Assembly (NCBI RefSeq): GCF_963259705.1
Contig: NC_081846.1
Span: 92,640,641 to 92,704,640 of the forward strand
Length of the DNA stretch: 64,000 bases
DNA from: Myotis daubentonii
Taxonomy: Eukaryota > Chordata > Mammalia > Chiroptera > Vespertilionidae
Reading direction: 5' to 3'
The notes below the pieces were generated by a model. The model had not been told where the DNA came from, searched no databases, and saw nothing but the letters and a program-made list of their open reading frames with translations. The position numbers and the translations under genes were made by a program. Position 1 is the stretch's first letter. Each line of letters starts with the position of its first letter. Below, one piece after another: positions 47,650 through 58,604 of the stretch.

Positions 47650-48027
47650 GCTTGGTAGGGCTTAAACAGCAGGAAGGTGACATCTCACAGTCCCAGATGA
47701 AAGTGTCAGCAGGGTTTGAAGACCGTGAGGCTCTCCTCTGTGCCTCCCCCCATCTGGTAGTTTGCCTGGCATTCCTTGGTGTGGAGAAGCGTCACTCTGA
47801 CTTCTGTCTTCATCTTCACATGCCATCTCCCTGTGTGTGTCTTTGTGTCCAAATTTCCCCTTTTTATGAGCCTATCAGTTGAATTGGATTAGTGTTCATC
47901 CTAATGACTTTCTCTTAATTAATTAAACCTGCAGCAACTGTCTTTCCAAATAAAGTCACATTGTGAGGTACTGGGCCTTTGGCCCTCAACACATGAATTT
48001 TGGGAGGACACAATTCAATCCATAACA
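47650..48027 (-). mobile_element. MLT1-like MaLR solo LTR
   Basis: On the minus strand it begins TGTTATGGATTGAATTGTGT and has 'CCAGTACCTCACAATGTGAC', as MaLR-class LTRs do. It is followed by a long degenerate body ending near 'TGTTTAAGCC'. Ancient. Confidence 0.65.
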
Positions 48028-48544
48028 GTAAGCTTCTCTAATAATGAGTAAAACTGTAGTAGATGGTTGGCTGATGCTGTCACTCTATATAGAGAGAGAC
48101 TGCACATACACTTGCCTGCATGCATGTGTGTCAGAATCCAATACTCCTAGGTCAGAGTAACATAGATACATGGCTACTACTCACATGAAAAACACTAGCC
48201 ACAGCAGCTTCCTGCATAGCTCTCCATGCTCTGATCCCCAAATTGTAATGCACTAGCATATACCTCAGAAAAGAAAGCATAAAATTAAGAGACTCAGCTG
48301 TGATGGTTCTCCTTGCAAATCAGCCCATGCTAACCTCTGGAGAAAAATTACTAAGTATCTGAAATATGAGTAATTCTCCTCTAGGAGAGATGGGAAGGCA
48401 TAGCCAGATTTCTTACCCAAATATAAGCAAATTTCTTTCCTGCCCACAGACTTTTCCAGCAGAGAGTATCTCTACATCTCTCTGGAGGGACACATTATCT
48501 GTAAGTTTCAAAAGTGCCCTTTTCTTCCTGTACCAGCTACCAAA
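48028..48544. other. Non-repetitive stretch, no gene seen
   Basis: No element recognised. Confidence 0.4.
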
Positions 48545-48759
48545 TTTTAAAAAGTTTATTGTTTATTTTATTGAATTTATTGGGGTGATATTTGTTTCCC
48601 AAGCCATACAGGTGTCATGTGCAACTCAACAAAACATCATCTGCACACTGCATGGTGCACCCATCGCCCAAAGCAAAGCCTCTTTCAGTCCCCATCCATT
48701 ACCCCTTGGCCACCTCCACCTCGTCTGCACCCCGTTCCCCTATGACTGTTGTCTGTGTG

Positions 48760-48850
48760 TTATGTATGTATATATGTTATGTATATATGTTTTGTATATA
48801 TGTTTTTATATATGTTTTGTATATATGTTTTTATATATGTTATATATATG
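48760..48850. repeat. TATG-type tandem repeat
   Basis: Imperfect units of TATGTATATATG and TATATATGTTTTG inside the L1 3' UTR. Confidence 0.85.
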
Positions 48851-49770
48851 TGTGTGGTTTTTTACTTAATCTGTCCACTTCTTTCTTACAGTCCCCCCAC
48901 CCAGCTCCCCTGTGACAGCTGTCAGTCTGTTCCATGTTTCTATTTTACCTGTCAGTTTATGTTGTTAATTAGATTCCACACATAAGTGAGATCATATGAT
49001 ATTTTTCTTTCTATGACTTACTTAGCCTGATGCTCTCCAGGTATATCCATGCTGTTGTAAAAGGTAATATTTCTTATTTTTTTTTAGTAATATTCCATTA
49101 TGTAGACGTATCCCACAGCATTTTTATCCACTCATCTACTGATGGACACTTGCGATTTTTCAGATCTTGGCTATTGTAAATAACGCTGCTATGAACAGAG
49201 GGGTGCATATATTTTTTGTAATTCCCGGAAGTAAATAGCTGGGTCAAGAGGCAGTTTCATTTTTCATTTTTTGAGGTAACTTCATACTGTTCTCCATAAT
49301 GGCTGCACCAGTGCATTCCCACCAAGAGTGCACAAGGGTTCCCTTCTCCCCACATTCTCTCCTGCACTTGGTTATTGATTTATTGGCGGTAACCATTCTA
49401 ACAGGTGTCAGGTAATATTTCACCTGTTGTTGACTTGTGTAAGTTCTTTATATATTTTGGAAATTAACCCCTTATTAGATGTGGAAAATATGTTTCTCCA
49501 TTCAGTAGGTCCCTTTTTCATTTTATTGAAGGTTTTGTTTGTGGAGCAAAATCTTTTTAGTTTAATATAGTCCCATTTGTTTATTTTTTTTTCTTTCTTT
49601 CCATTGCCTGAGAAGATATATTGTCATGAGAAATGTCTGAGATTTTACTGCCTATATTTTCTTCCAAGATTTTTATGGTTTTGTGACTTACAATTAAGTC
49701 TTTAATCCATGTTGAGTTTATTCTTGTGTATGGTTTAAGTTGGTGGTCTAGTTTAATTTTTATACATGAA

Positions 49771-49944
49771 CTAGAGGCCCGATGCACGGAATTTGTGCAA
49801 GGGCCTTGGCCCCGGCCCCCGCCCTCTGCTGCAGCCGGGGCCTCTGCCGACTCTGCCTCGGCCCCCGCCCTCTGCGGCTTTGCCTGGAAGGAAGAATGTC
49901 TGGAAGGATGTCTGGTCTAATTAGCATGCTATGCTTTTATTATT
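49771..49944 (-). mobile_element. HeliBat, short copy in L1
   Basis: CTAGAGGCCCGATGCACGGA with a weak hairpin marks the 3' end at 49771; the other end is the reverse complement of TAATAATAAAAGCATAG. About 174 bp. The L1 sequence resumes at once after it. Confidence 0.85.
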
Positions 49945-50148
49945 ATGAATCTGTCCAATTTTCACAACACCATTTATTGAAGAGACCTTCTTTATACCAT
50001 TGTGTGTCTTTTCCTCCTTTTTCAAATATTAACTGGCCATAAACTATGGTTTTGTTTCTGTGCTCACTATTCTGTTCTGTTTATCTATAAGCCTGTTTGT
50101 GTGTGAATGTCATGTTGTTTTGATTGCTATGGCTTTGCAATAATTTTT

Positions 50149-50363
50149 TTAATATATATTTTATTGATTTTTTACAGAGAGGAAGGGAGAGAGATAGAGA
50201 GCCAGAAACATCGATGAGAGAGAAACATCGATCAGCTGCCTCCTGCACATCTCCCACTGGGAATGTGCCCACAACCCAGGTACATGCCCTCGACCAGAAC
50301 CGAACCCGGGACCCTTCAGTCCGCAGGCCGACGCTCTATCCACTGAGCCAAACCGGTTTTGGC
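50149..50363 (-). mobile_element. Ves SINE, young subtype, in L1
   Basis: Near-consensus. Its flanks GCAATAATTTTT and GCAATAAAATTT are the duplicated target, one slightly altered. Confidence 0.95.
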
Positions 50364-51459
50364 GCAATAAAATTTGATATCAGGTAGTATTATACCTCCA
50401 ACTTTGTTCTTTCTCAAGATTGCTGAAGCTGTTTGGGATTTTTGTTGTTTCATATAAATTTTTGGAATGTTTTTCTAGATCTATGAGATATACCAAGAGC
50501 ATTTTAATAGGAATCCCTTGAAAATCTGTAGATTTCTTTGGGTAGTAAGACATTTCAGTGATGATAATTTTTCCTATCCATGAGCACAGTATATGCTTTC
50601 ACTTATTTGCAACTTCCTCAATATCTCTCTTAGTATATTATAATTTTCTGAGTACAGGTCTTTTATCTCCTTGGTTAAATTTATTCCTAGGTACCTTATT
50701 TTTTTGTGTCAATAGTAAATGGGATTGTTTTCTTAATTTCTCTTTCTAATAGTTCATTATTGGTGTGTAATATTGTTGAATATAAATTTTATATCCTGCT
50801 ACTTTGCTGAATTCATTAAATATAGCAGTTTTTTAGTGGAGTGTTTGGGATTTTTCTAAGTACAATATCAAATAATCTGCAAATAATGACAGTTTTACTT
50901 CACCCATTTCAATTTGGATGCCTTTGAATTCTTCTTATTGTCTGATTGCCATGGCTTCCACTACTGTGGTTAATAAAAGTGGTGAAACTAGACATACTTA
51001 ACTTCATCCAGGTCCCAAACAGTAGCCTTTGAGGGAGACACGCTACAAATGTCTAAGTGCAGAGGTCAGCAGGGCGGGGCCCCTAGCTGCTGGAAAGGCA
51101 GGAAATGTGTCTCCCATTGGGGGAATAACACCGACTGAGATCCCCGGTGAGATAAGAGTAACCACCACCACCCACCCAATCCCTGGTGATGTAGTAACGC
51201 AACCCAGGTCCCAACTGTCTGATTCCCAGACAAAAGCTTCCCTGGGAGACCCTCTCTGAAGGCCTAGCTCTACATGGCACTCTGATTCCCCAGGAGGTTG
51301 AACTCAGAAAGGCAGGGCCACAGGGAATGATTTGACAGGTGGGGTGGGGTCAGCAGCTGTGTGCTGGAGGTGGGTAACAATGGCCCCCTTTCCAAGGCAT
51401 CACAGTTCAATCACTACCCGAGTCTGTGCCAAGAGCTTCTTCAGAAAAAGAGCTTTTCA

Positions 51460-51657
51460 TGCCCTGGCTGGTTTGGCTCAGTGGATAGAGTGTCAGCCTG
51501 TGGACTGAAAGGTCCCAGGTTTGATTCTGGTCAAGGCATGTACCTTGGTTGCAGGCACATCTCCAATAGGAGGTGTGCAGGAGGCAGCTGATCGATGTTT
51601 CTTTCTCATTGATGTTTCTAACTCTCTATCCCTCTCTCTTCCTCTCTGTAAAAAATC

Positions 51658-51719
<62 letters not shown>

Positions 51720-51720
51720 T
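51460..51720 (+). mobile_element. Ves SINE with (TA)n-expanded tail
   Basis: Target duplication AAGAGCTTTTCA at 51448-51459 and 51721-51732. The AATCAATAAAATATATTTT tail has grown into a (TA)n tract (51660-51710) followed by T11. Confidence 0.97.
51660..51710. repeat. (TA)n microsatellite in a SINE tail
   Basis: About 25 TA units grown from the SINE's ATATATT tail. Confidence 0.95.
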
Positions 51721-52248
51721 AAGAGCTTTTCAAAGGTCTTTGCTGGGTGCAGCTAACAGACCCCTCTGCAGGATCTGAACAGGGCAGAGTGGCCTTACCA
51801 GTGGCTGGAGGACTGGGCAGTGCACTCCCCAGGCTGGTGCTATACCAATAGGAGTGCTGGATCCTGGGAAGCTGTTGTCTGGCTTTCTAGCCTCTGGGTC
51901 TTCTCTCCCAGTCAGACTGAATCTCCTCTGATTTTCCCCACCGGGCGCTATGTGGGCTCTTCTCGTTTCTGTTGCCCTGGATTGGGGATCCTGGTGTGGG
52001 GTTGAGTTTCCATGGTCCTGTGGGGAGGGTGTTTTGCAGCCAAGATATCCCTTTGGCTTCTCAGCCACCAGCCATGCCTCTGCCCTTCTTACCAGCCTCT
52101 ATGTGGCTTCTTCTGTAAATCTTTGGTTACTTTATTTTAGCTCAGCAATACTTCAGTTGGTTATTCAGGTTGATTGCTCTATAGTAAATCCAGTTTGGGT
52201 CTGGGAGCAGTGAGTGAAAACCTACTCTGCAGCCATCTTGGAATCCCT

Positions 52249-52966
52249 CAGCTCTGCCTTTTTATCTTCTTTTTATTTCTCTTTAAATCTCCTATGTTAA
52301 ACATTCATGGTATTATTGCAAATGTTCCAAGTGCTTAAAATTAAATGAATTATTTTTGATTGGAGGAAATGTTATTTCTTAAGATTAAATTAACCTACTA
52401 ATTTAAACAGGTCTTGCATATGACAAGACATGTTTCTTCTTAATTATAAAGAATTGAAATTTTATTTAAACTCTATTATAAGTTTTAAATTATATCCTGA
52501 TAACTCTCATTTTTATCCATATATTGGTCATTTCTAAAGTCTTTTGATTTATATTCCTGGATAATAATTAATGTATATGGAGGTCTACAGTGAAGTGACC
52601 ATCACCTCACAAAATCAGTAGTTATTGGACACAGCTACTTGGGCTGTATTACCAGCCCATGTACTCAATAACAGTCCACATATGCCAACTGGGGGAGAGG
52701 GTATTATTATGGTGTGTTGCAGGGATATAGAAATATTGGAAAGATCAGACTCCACTCTTGTGAATGAATATAACTCTAAAGTGCTTATTGATTTTTTAAA
52801 AAATGTCTTTTTTTCTTATATTTCAGGCTTTTGGACTTTAAAAACATAAATAGTTTTCATTTTAAAGGACTATAACGGCACTCCTAAATAAATGTAAGAA
52901 CCAACATAAAGCCACAGAGGACTCCTGTACAAGCTACCTATAAGAGGAACAAAACTAAAAGTAAAA
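52249..52966. other. Non-repetitive stretch, no gene seen
   Basis: AT-rich, no element recognised. Confidence 0.4.
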
Positions 52967-52967
52967 T

Positions 52968-53180
52968 TGTCCCTGGCCAGTGTGGCTCAGTTGGTTGGGC
53001 ATTGTCCTGTGTACCAAAGAGTTGCTGATTCATTCTTTGTCAGGGCACATGCCTGGATTGTGTGCTTTATTCCTGGTAGCAGGCATGCAGGATGTGGCTG
53101 ATGGATGTTTCTCTCTCACATCAATGTTTCTCTCTCTCTCCCTCTCCCTTCCTATTTCTCAAAAAAAAAAAATCTTTAAA
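52968..53180 (+). mobile_element. Ves SINE, older subtype
   Basis: 'CCCTGGCCAGTGTGGCTCAG' head with the TTGGTTGGGCATTGTCC version. Flanking TAAAAGTAAAA-like words on both sides. Confidence 0.9.
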
Positions 53181-53570
53181 AAAGTAAAAGTGAAGAGTTT
53201 TTATAAGAGAGTAGAGGCCGGGTGCATGACATTCGTGCACTGGGGGGTGTGGGGGTCCCTCAGCCTGACCTGCACCCTCTCCAATCTGGGAGCCCTCAGG
53301 GGAGCCCTCTCCAATCCGGGAGTTTCTGTCTGTCTTTGCAATCATGTGAGTGAGTTGTCTGTGACCCCAACTCAGTTTGGTTTGTTGCTCACAGAATAAT
53401 AGAGGCATTTTTTTTTTCTTTGCTTCATTGGTGGAGATTTCCTGGAAGTTTTAGGATGTCTTCCCTTTCATTTTTCCTAGACACTCTGATTTTATTTATG
53501 TCTCTCCTTTCCCCCACCACAACAGTAACTTGCTCCAGGCTCACTTTGCTCTAGTGTCTAGGAGATCTTT

Positions 53571-53690
53571 CTGCCACCAGAACTATGATTCCCCGCATTC
53601 CTGGAGCTCCCCGCGCTCTGGGCTTCCACTTTGGGTCCTGGGGCTGCCACCAGAACTACTATTCCCAGAATTCCTGGTGCTCCCCGCGCT
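53571..53690 (+). repeat. Duplicated CTGCCACCAGAACTAT block with ZNF143-like motifs
   Basis: Two copies of a ~47-bp block share CTGCCACCAGAACTA and GCTCCCCGCGCTC. Each holds ACTAnnATTCCC, similar to the ACTACAATTCCC core of ZNF143/STAF promoter sites. Binding is not shown. Confidence 0.6.
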
Positions 53691-54054
53691 CTTGGTTTTA
53701 CCTTCCTGCTCTGTCTCCATCCCATGGCCTCCCACTCTGCCAAGTCCTCCAAGCTGCCAGCTATCCCTCTCTGCACTCCACCCAGTGGCTTGGGGGAGTG
53801 ACTGAGGGAGCCACATCCCCTCAAGCAGCCAGCTCTCCTATTTTGCTCTCCACCTGGTGCCTGTGTATGCAAATTAACCTGCAATCTTTGTCGGGTTAAT
53901 TTGCATACCCACTCCTGATTAGCTGGTGAGTGAAGAGAAGGAACAATCAGTTTACATGTTTCTCTTTTATTATCCTATCTAATAAAAGAGAAAAATGGTA
54001 ATTGGCATACGACGATACCCTTTTCATTGGCTAATCAGGGCTATGTGCAAATTA

Positions 54055-54135
54055 ACTGCCAACTATGATTGGCAGTTAACTACCAACTAAGATTGGCAGT
54101 TAACTGCCAACTAAGATTGGCAGTTAACTGCCAAC
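54055..54135 (+). repeat. Tandem palindromic repeat in HeliBat
   Basis: About three units of TTAACTGCCAACTAAGATTGGCAG type. Each is itself partly self-complementary (CTGCCAAC...GTTGGCAG). Confidence 0.9.
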
Positions 54136-54244
54136 AAGATGGCGGTTAATTTGCATATGTAGGCACAATGCAGGGAGGCGAAAGGGAAAGCAGGAAGAAG
54201 CCCCCTGCCACTGACAGTGATCGGAAACCCAGGGGGGAGCTAAG

Positions 54245-54300
54245 AGCTGGGGGGCAGGGCAAAGGCGGCCCTGGGGCCGCCTTTGCCCTGCCCCCCAGCT
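54245..54300. repeat. Perfect inverted repeat, 27-bp arms, 2-bp centre
   Basis: Left arm begins AGCTGGGGGGCAGGGCAAAG and the right arm is its exact reverse complement ending CCCCCCAGCT. It would form a very stable hairpin as RNA or single-stranded DNA. Confidence 0.97.
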
Positions 54301-54389
54301 ATGATCAGAGAATCAGGTGCCTTTGCCGCCTTGGCCAGTGATAGCAGGAAGTAGGGGTGGAGCCAGCGATGGGAGCTGGGCACGGTCGA

Positions 54390-55130
54390 AGCTGGCAGTC
54401 CCGGGAGCTAGGGGTCTCTTGCCTGGGCCTAAAGCGAAGCCCATGATTGCGGGGCGGCTGTAGCTGCGGGTCTCCACTGCCCGGGCCGGACGCCTAGGCC
54501 AGAGGTGTCAGGCCTGGGCAGGGGCGGAACCTGCAACCGCGGGGAGCTGGGGGTCCCCTGCCCAGGCCTGACACCTCTGCCGGAGGCCTCAGGCCTGGTC
54601 AAGGGGCCGACCCGGTGACTGGTGATCGGAGGGTGATGAGGGTCAACTCCTCTGGCCGAGGCATCAGGCCTGGGTTGGGGGCGGAGCCAGGGATTGGGGG
54701 GATATGATGGTCCCCTTGCCCAGGCCTGAAGCCTGGATCAGAGGCGTCAGGCTTGGGCGGGGGTTGGAGCAAGCGATCAGAGGGAGATGGGGGTCCCCTG
54801 CCCAGGCATGATTCCTGGGCCAGAAGCCTCAGGCCTGGGCGTGGGCCAGAGCCAGTGATCAGGGGGAGATGGGGGTCCCCTGTCCAAGCCTGACACTTCT
54901 GGCGGAGGCGTCAGGCCTGGGCAAGGGGCCGATCAGGCGATTGGAGGTGATGGGGATCTACGCCTCTGGCCGAGGCATCAGGCCTGGGCTGGGGGCAGAA
55001 CCAGTGATGGGGGGAAATGAGGGTCCCTTGCCCAGGCCTGACACCTCTGACAGAAGCGTCAGGCCTGGGCAAGGGGCCGATCCTGCGATTGGAGGGTGAT
55101 GGGGGTCAATGCCTGAGGGCTCCCAGTATG
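54390..55130 (+). repeat. ~90-bp GC-rich minisatellite in HeliBat
   Basis: Seven or eight imperfect units carrying CAGGCCTGGGC, GGGGTCCCCTGCCCAGGC and a 'CGATnGGAGG' spacer. Units alternate between two types, suggesting a higher-order period. Confidence 0.88.
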
Positions 55131-55221
55131 TGAGAGGGGGCAGGCTGGGCTGAGGGACACTCCCCCCCACCACACACACACCCAGTGCACGAATTTCGTG
55201 CACCGGGCCCCTAGTATAGGA

Positions 55222-56162
55222 TAATATGCTTGTGGACCTTTTGTCAATGCCTCAAATTTAAGGAACATAGCTAAAGGAAAAAATACATAAAACCAATATA
55301 TGGTTTTGGGGTTTGATTTAATAAGCTTTTTAATTTACACTTACTCAGTTTAACTGAAGATGTTGCATTTTTCATGCATAAGACATATTTTTATTTCTTA
55401 GCCATAGTAAAGATCCAAGTAGATCTTCTCCTATATAGAATCAACAAGTTTCATTCTGGTTCTATGGCAGGTTGATAGTGTAGACCTGTGTTCAACTCTC
55501 AAGTCTTTATTGGAGAAGGACCTGTACTATTGCATTTAACATTGCTAAGAGAGAGCTATGCTTCAATCAAATGGGAATAATGATTCCTACATTTTGGACT
55601 TTTTATATATTTACAGATAATTATGTAAATGAGGCCACTATAGACATATAAAGTTGGTAGTCACTACTAGTTGATCTGGACAGGAAGTTCATCTGGACAG
55701 AATGTAATACCAGTCCTGGAATTTTTGTCTTCCACATAAAATCAGCAAAATGACCCCGGTCTTTCTCATGCCCAGATGAGTAGCAGCACAAGTATCAGTA
55801 TTTTGTGTGCTACAGGAATGTCCTCTTCTGTTCCAAATTCCTTGCCCTGCTTAGTGAAGTCCTCATTAAAGAAAAAGAGCAAAACTTTCATTCTACAGAG
55901 CTAAAAATTTGATTATTCCTCCCGAGAAAATAATAATGCACTGAGACATAGGAGAGAAAAAGAGTTTGAAACTATGAGGTGGAAGAAAGAAAGATCACCA
56001 GGCAGGGAAACTGTCAAGTGACTTCACGTTGTCCATTCTCTTACTGGTTTTGATAATTCGTACAACATGTTTCTATACCCAGAAATTAAGTGAAATTCTT
56101 CTTCAATAAACATATTTGAACAAATTATTTATGATATACACACATCTTTATATGCATGGGTA

Positions 56163-56165
<3 letters not shown>
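55222..56165. other. Non-repetitive stretch, no gene seen
   Basis: No recognisable element. Confidence 0.4.

Positions 56166-56219
<54 letters not shown>
56166..56219. repeat. (AT)n microsatellite
   Basis: About 27 perfect AT units. Confidence 0.96.
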
Positions 56220-56222
<3 letters not shown>

Positions 56223-56999
56223 GTTTAATCATGATCTAAAATGTATTCAGTCTCTGGATGTCTTTATAAAAAAAACATGAAATCCATGTTTATAAAGACT
56301 TTTATAAAAGACATGCATTAAGCTAGAGTAGAAGTTTTGGAATAATCTAAAATCACTTGGTTTTTGTTGTAGGTTTTGTTTCAAAGGGCATGGAACACTC
56401 GGCTCTGAAGCTCCTTTGATACATGATTCTAACATGCTGGATAAATGTAACCAGATAATTAATCCTTCTAAAAAGATTTACATTTTTCCATTAGAAATAT
56501 TGGTCCTTTCAGCAGGAGTCATAGGCTCCTTCTGAAGGCAGTCACCAATCTCCTACTTCTTCAATGACATCATACCTAGGTTTCACCCACAACATGCCAT
56601 TTGAGTGGACTGACTGCTGATTGGGCGTGCAGGGCGGGACCGCCTCATCACACTGTTGTATTTCAAGGAGCCCTGGATGGCATGGCACATATTCGGAAAG
56701 ATGTTTATCTTTTTTATTGACACTTATTCAGGAATGGATTTGCCATGTAGCTAATAAGCTTAATCTTCAGGGTCCCTCATTGTATTAGTTTATTTCAAGG
56801 CCTTGAACCTAATTTTTACTTTTTGACGGTCTTTTGTATTATTTTCGTTAAAAGGAATTCCCAAATTTGAATAAATTTCAGGACTTACAAAAGGTATTAT
56901 TCACTTCTGCACTAATCACAGGCTAATCATTAAATATCTCACCTCATACTTCTTTAAAAGCCTCCCAAATACAGTGTTAGGAGTTGCAGTGAAGAGAAA
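56220..56999. other. Non-repetitive stretch, no gene seen
   Basis: It contains the 39-bp word at 56717-56755 that recurs at 59897. No gene. Confidence 0.4.
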
Positions 57000-57125
57000 G
57001 GGTTTTGGAAACATATAGACTTTATTGATCTTGAGCAAGTCATCAATGGCTCTGAAACATCTATTTCCTTAACAGCAAAATGAAAATAATAATTTCTAAG
57101 ATACTTCTCAGGACTAATTGTAACC
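57000..57125 (+). repeat. MIR SINE fragment
   Basis: 'GATCTTGAGCAAGTCATCAA' followed by 'CTATTTCCTTAACAGCAAAA' fits the MIR core. Diverged. Confidence 0.6.
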
Positions 57126-58604
57126 TCCCACAGACATGGTAGAGACTAAAGCTTACCCTTTACCTTCCAAACGGTCTGAAAATAGGTCCATTGTAAAACT
57201 GAGTTGACTCACTGCTTCTCAACCTTCTTCTTCCAAAGGTCCCAACCGAGTAAAAGGGAAAGCATCCAGTGCCCTGTTTCTCTGCTGATATCAAAGCATC
57301 GGTACATGTTGATGATTCTCTGATATAAAGGTATAAAGCCAATATAAGTACCTGAAATTTAAAAATGTTCCATTGGCTATGTCCAGTTGTGCCAGTACCT
57401 CTGATCATTGCAATCAATCCAGAGGGAAGCAGACAATTTACTCTACCATTACACAAAGTAGATGCCAGGCACCACGTGGCTAAAACATCCCCATGAATGA
57501 TTGAAGTTCAATCATAAATTTGTTTTGCCATCATATCAACCACAAAGTCCATGTTCCTATTATCAACATACAAAAGACCTCATCAAACACATGGGGCCAT
57601 CCTTTTCTACAAAATGGGTGTCAGAACACTAAGAAATGGAGAGCAACAAGACAATAAATATTATTGTGGTAGATTCCCCAGGGCAGGCTTCGTTCTCTAG
57701 CACACCTCCAAATTAATTCCAAACAGTATGCAATGCTATCACTAAAGAAAGGCAATTTAAAGATGGCCACGTTATAACTGATGGAGCGCTGCTAGATGTT
57801 TAGACAGTGATCATCCATTTTCCATCACTGGCAGGCTCCGTTTCCTCCCTGAGAGCCATTTCATAAAGTCCCCAGGGGCAGCCTGAATAAAGCTGCTCCT
57901 GGACATCATGCAGACCGCCAGCTGCCTACCAGCTGCCTGGCCCCTGTCAAGGCTGAGGGAGCTTGAATGACAAAAGAAGAATTGAACTGGTAATGCAGCA
58001 GTACATGGCATACATCACCATTGTGCAGCAGGAATGGGCAAGTCATCAATAATAAAGTGATTTCCACCAGAGTAATTTATCGAACTGGTACATTAGCCAG
58101 TAACCTACCCCAGGTGTGCAGGTGCCCTGAGGCTCTGACCCCGAGAACTCAGTCAGTCTCTCAGCTCAGTTAGGTCCCTATCTCTGTGACTTCCACTATG
58201 ACAGTAGCAGGGCAGCAGGTGTGAAAGGAGAGGGGGTGCATATATTACATTTTCTTTACTTCATGCTCTATAGCATCTGGCCACAAGAATAAGGGAGAGA
58301 TTTGCTAAAGCAGCTTAATACTGAACATGAAGCAGCTGCCCAGGAATCATAACTTCTGATTATTTCTGATCTCTATTGAATTGGAGTCATTACTTCTGGT
58401 CACATTGCTGAATGTGAACCACTCAACAGCCAGGGCTGCCAACAGGTTAGCTGTCAGGAAGCTGATCTGGGGAAAACAAGACTCTACTCCACCTTCAAAT
58501 ATCAAAAAGGTGTCTTTTTTTGTTTCTCATTTTAAAAAATCTACATCTCTAAACTAGAACATAACTTTCATTTGAAGAATTCATACCTGTTATAAAAATA
58601 AAAA
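57126..58604. other. Non-repetitive stretch, no gene seen
   Basis: No gene, RNA or young transposon recognised upstream of the cofilin retrocopy. Confidence 0.4.

Larger units (their letters stand above)
48545..52248 (-). mobile_element. L1 with 5' UTR joined to mid-ORF2 (ORF1 and half of ORF2 missing)
   Basis: On the minus strand the element starts at about 52248 with GGATTCCAAGATGGCTGCAG, a typical L1 5' UTR start, and has GC-rich 5' UTR-like sequence to about 51003. It then passes directly into the ORF2 RT region and runs to a 3' UTR at about 48545. A HeliBat (49771-49944) and two Ves SINEs (50149 and 51460) are nested in it. Frames are broken. Confidence 0.75.
53973..55214 (+). mobile_element. 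HeliBat (inner), 1.24 kb, complete ends
   Basis: Starts TCCTATCTAATAAAAGAG and ends GTGCACGAATTTCGTGCACC...CCCTAG with a perfect hairpin, between A (53972) and T (55215). The interior has ~26-bp palindromic repeats of TTAACTGCCAACTAAGATTG (54055-54135), a perfect 56-bp inverted repeat (54245-54300) and a GC-rich minisatellite (about 54390-55130). No Rep/helicase. Open frames in the GC-rich part are incidental. Confidence 0.95.
53211..55221 (-). mobile_element. HeliBat (outer), split by a second HeliBat
   Basis: The body is 53211-53972 and its first 7 bases are at 55215-55221. Joining the two across the inner element gives an intact Helitron 5' end TCCTATATAATAAAAGAG preceded by A. The 3' end is at 53211, where CTAG has become CTAC, next to the hairpin. 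The interior has a ~74-bp direct duplication (from 53571 and from 53645) with GAACTATGATTCCCC and GAACTACTATTCCCAG blocks, and the usual 'GGTTAATTTGCATACCC' subterminal segment. Confidence 0.9.

Noticed and set aside
53558..53884. Open frames of about 100 codons in the outer HeliBat
   Set aside because: GC-rich transposon sequence with stops on one strand suppressed by composition. No domain.
54055..54135. Regular short repeats that could suggest a CRISPR array
   Set aside because: Units are directly adjacent without unique spacers, lie inside a Helitron, and the genome is mammalian.
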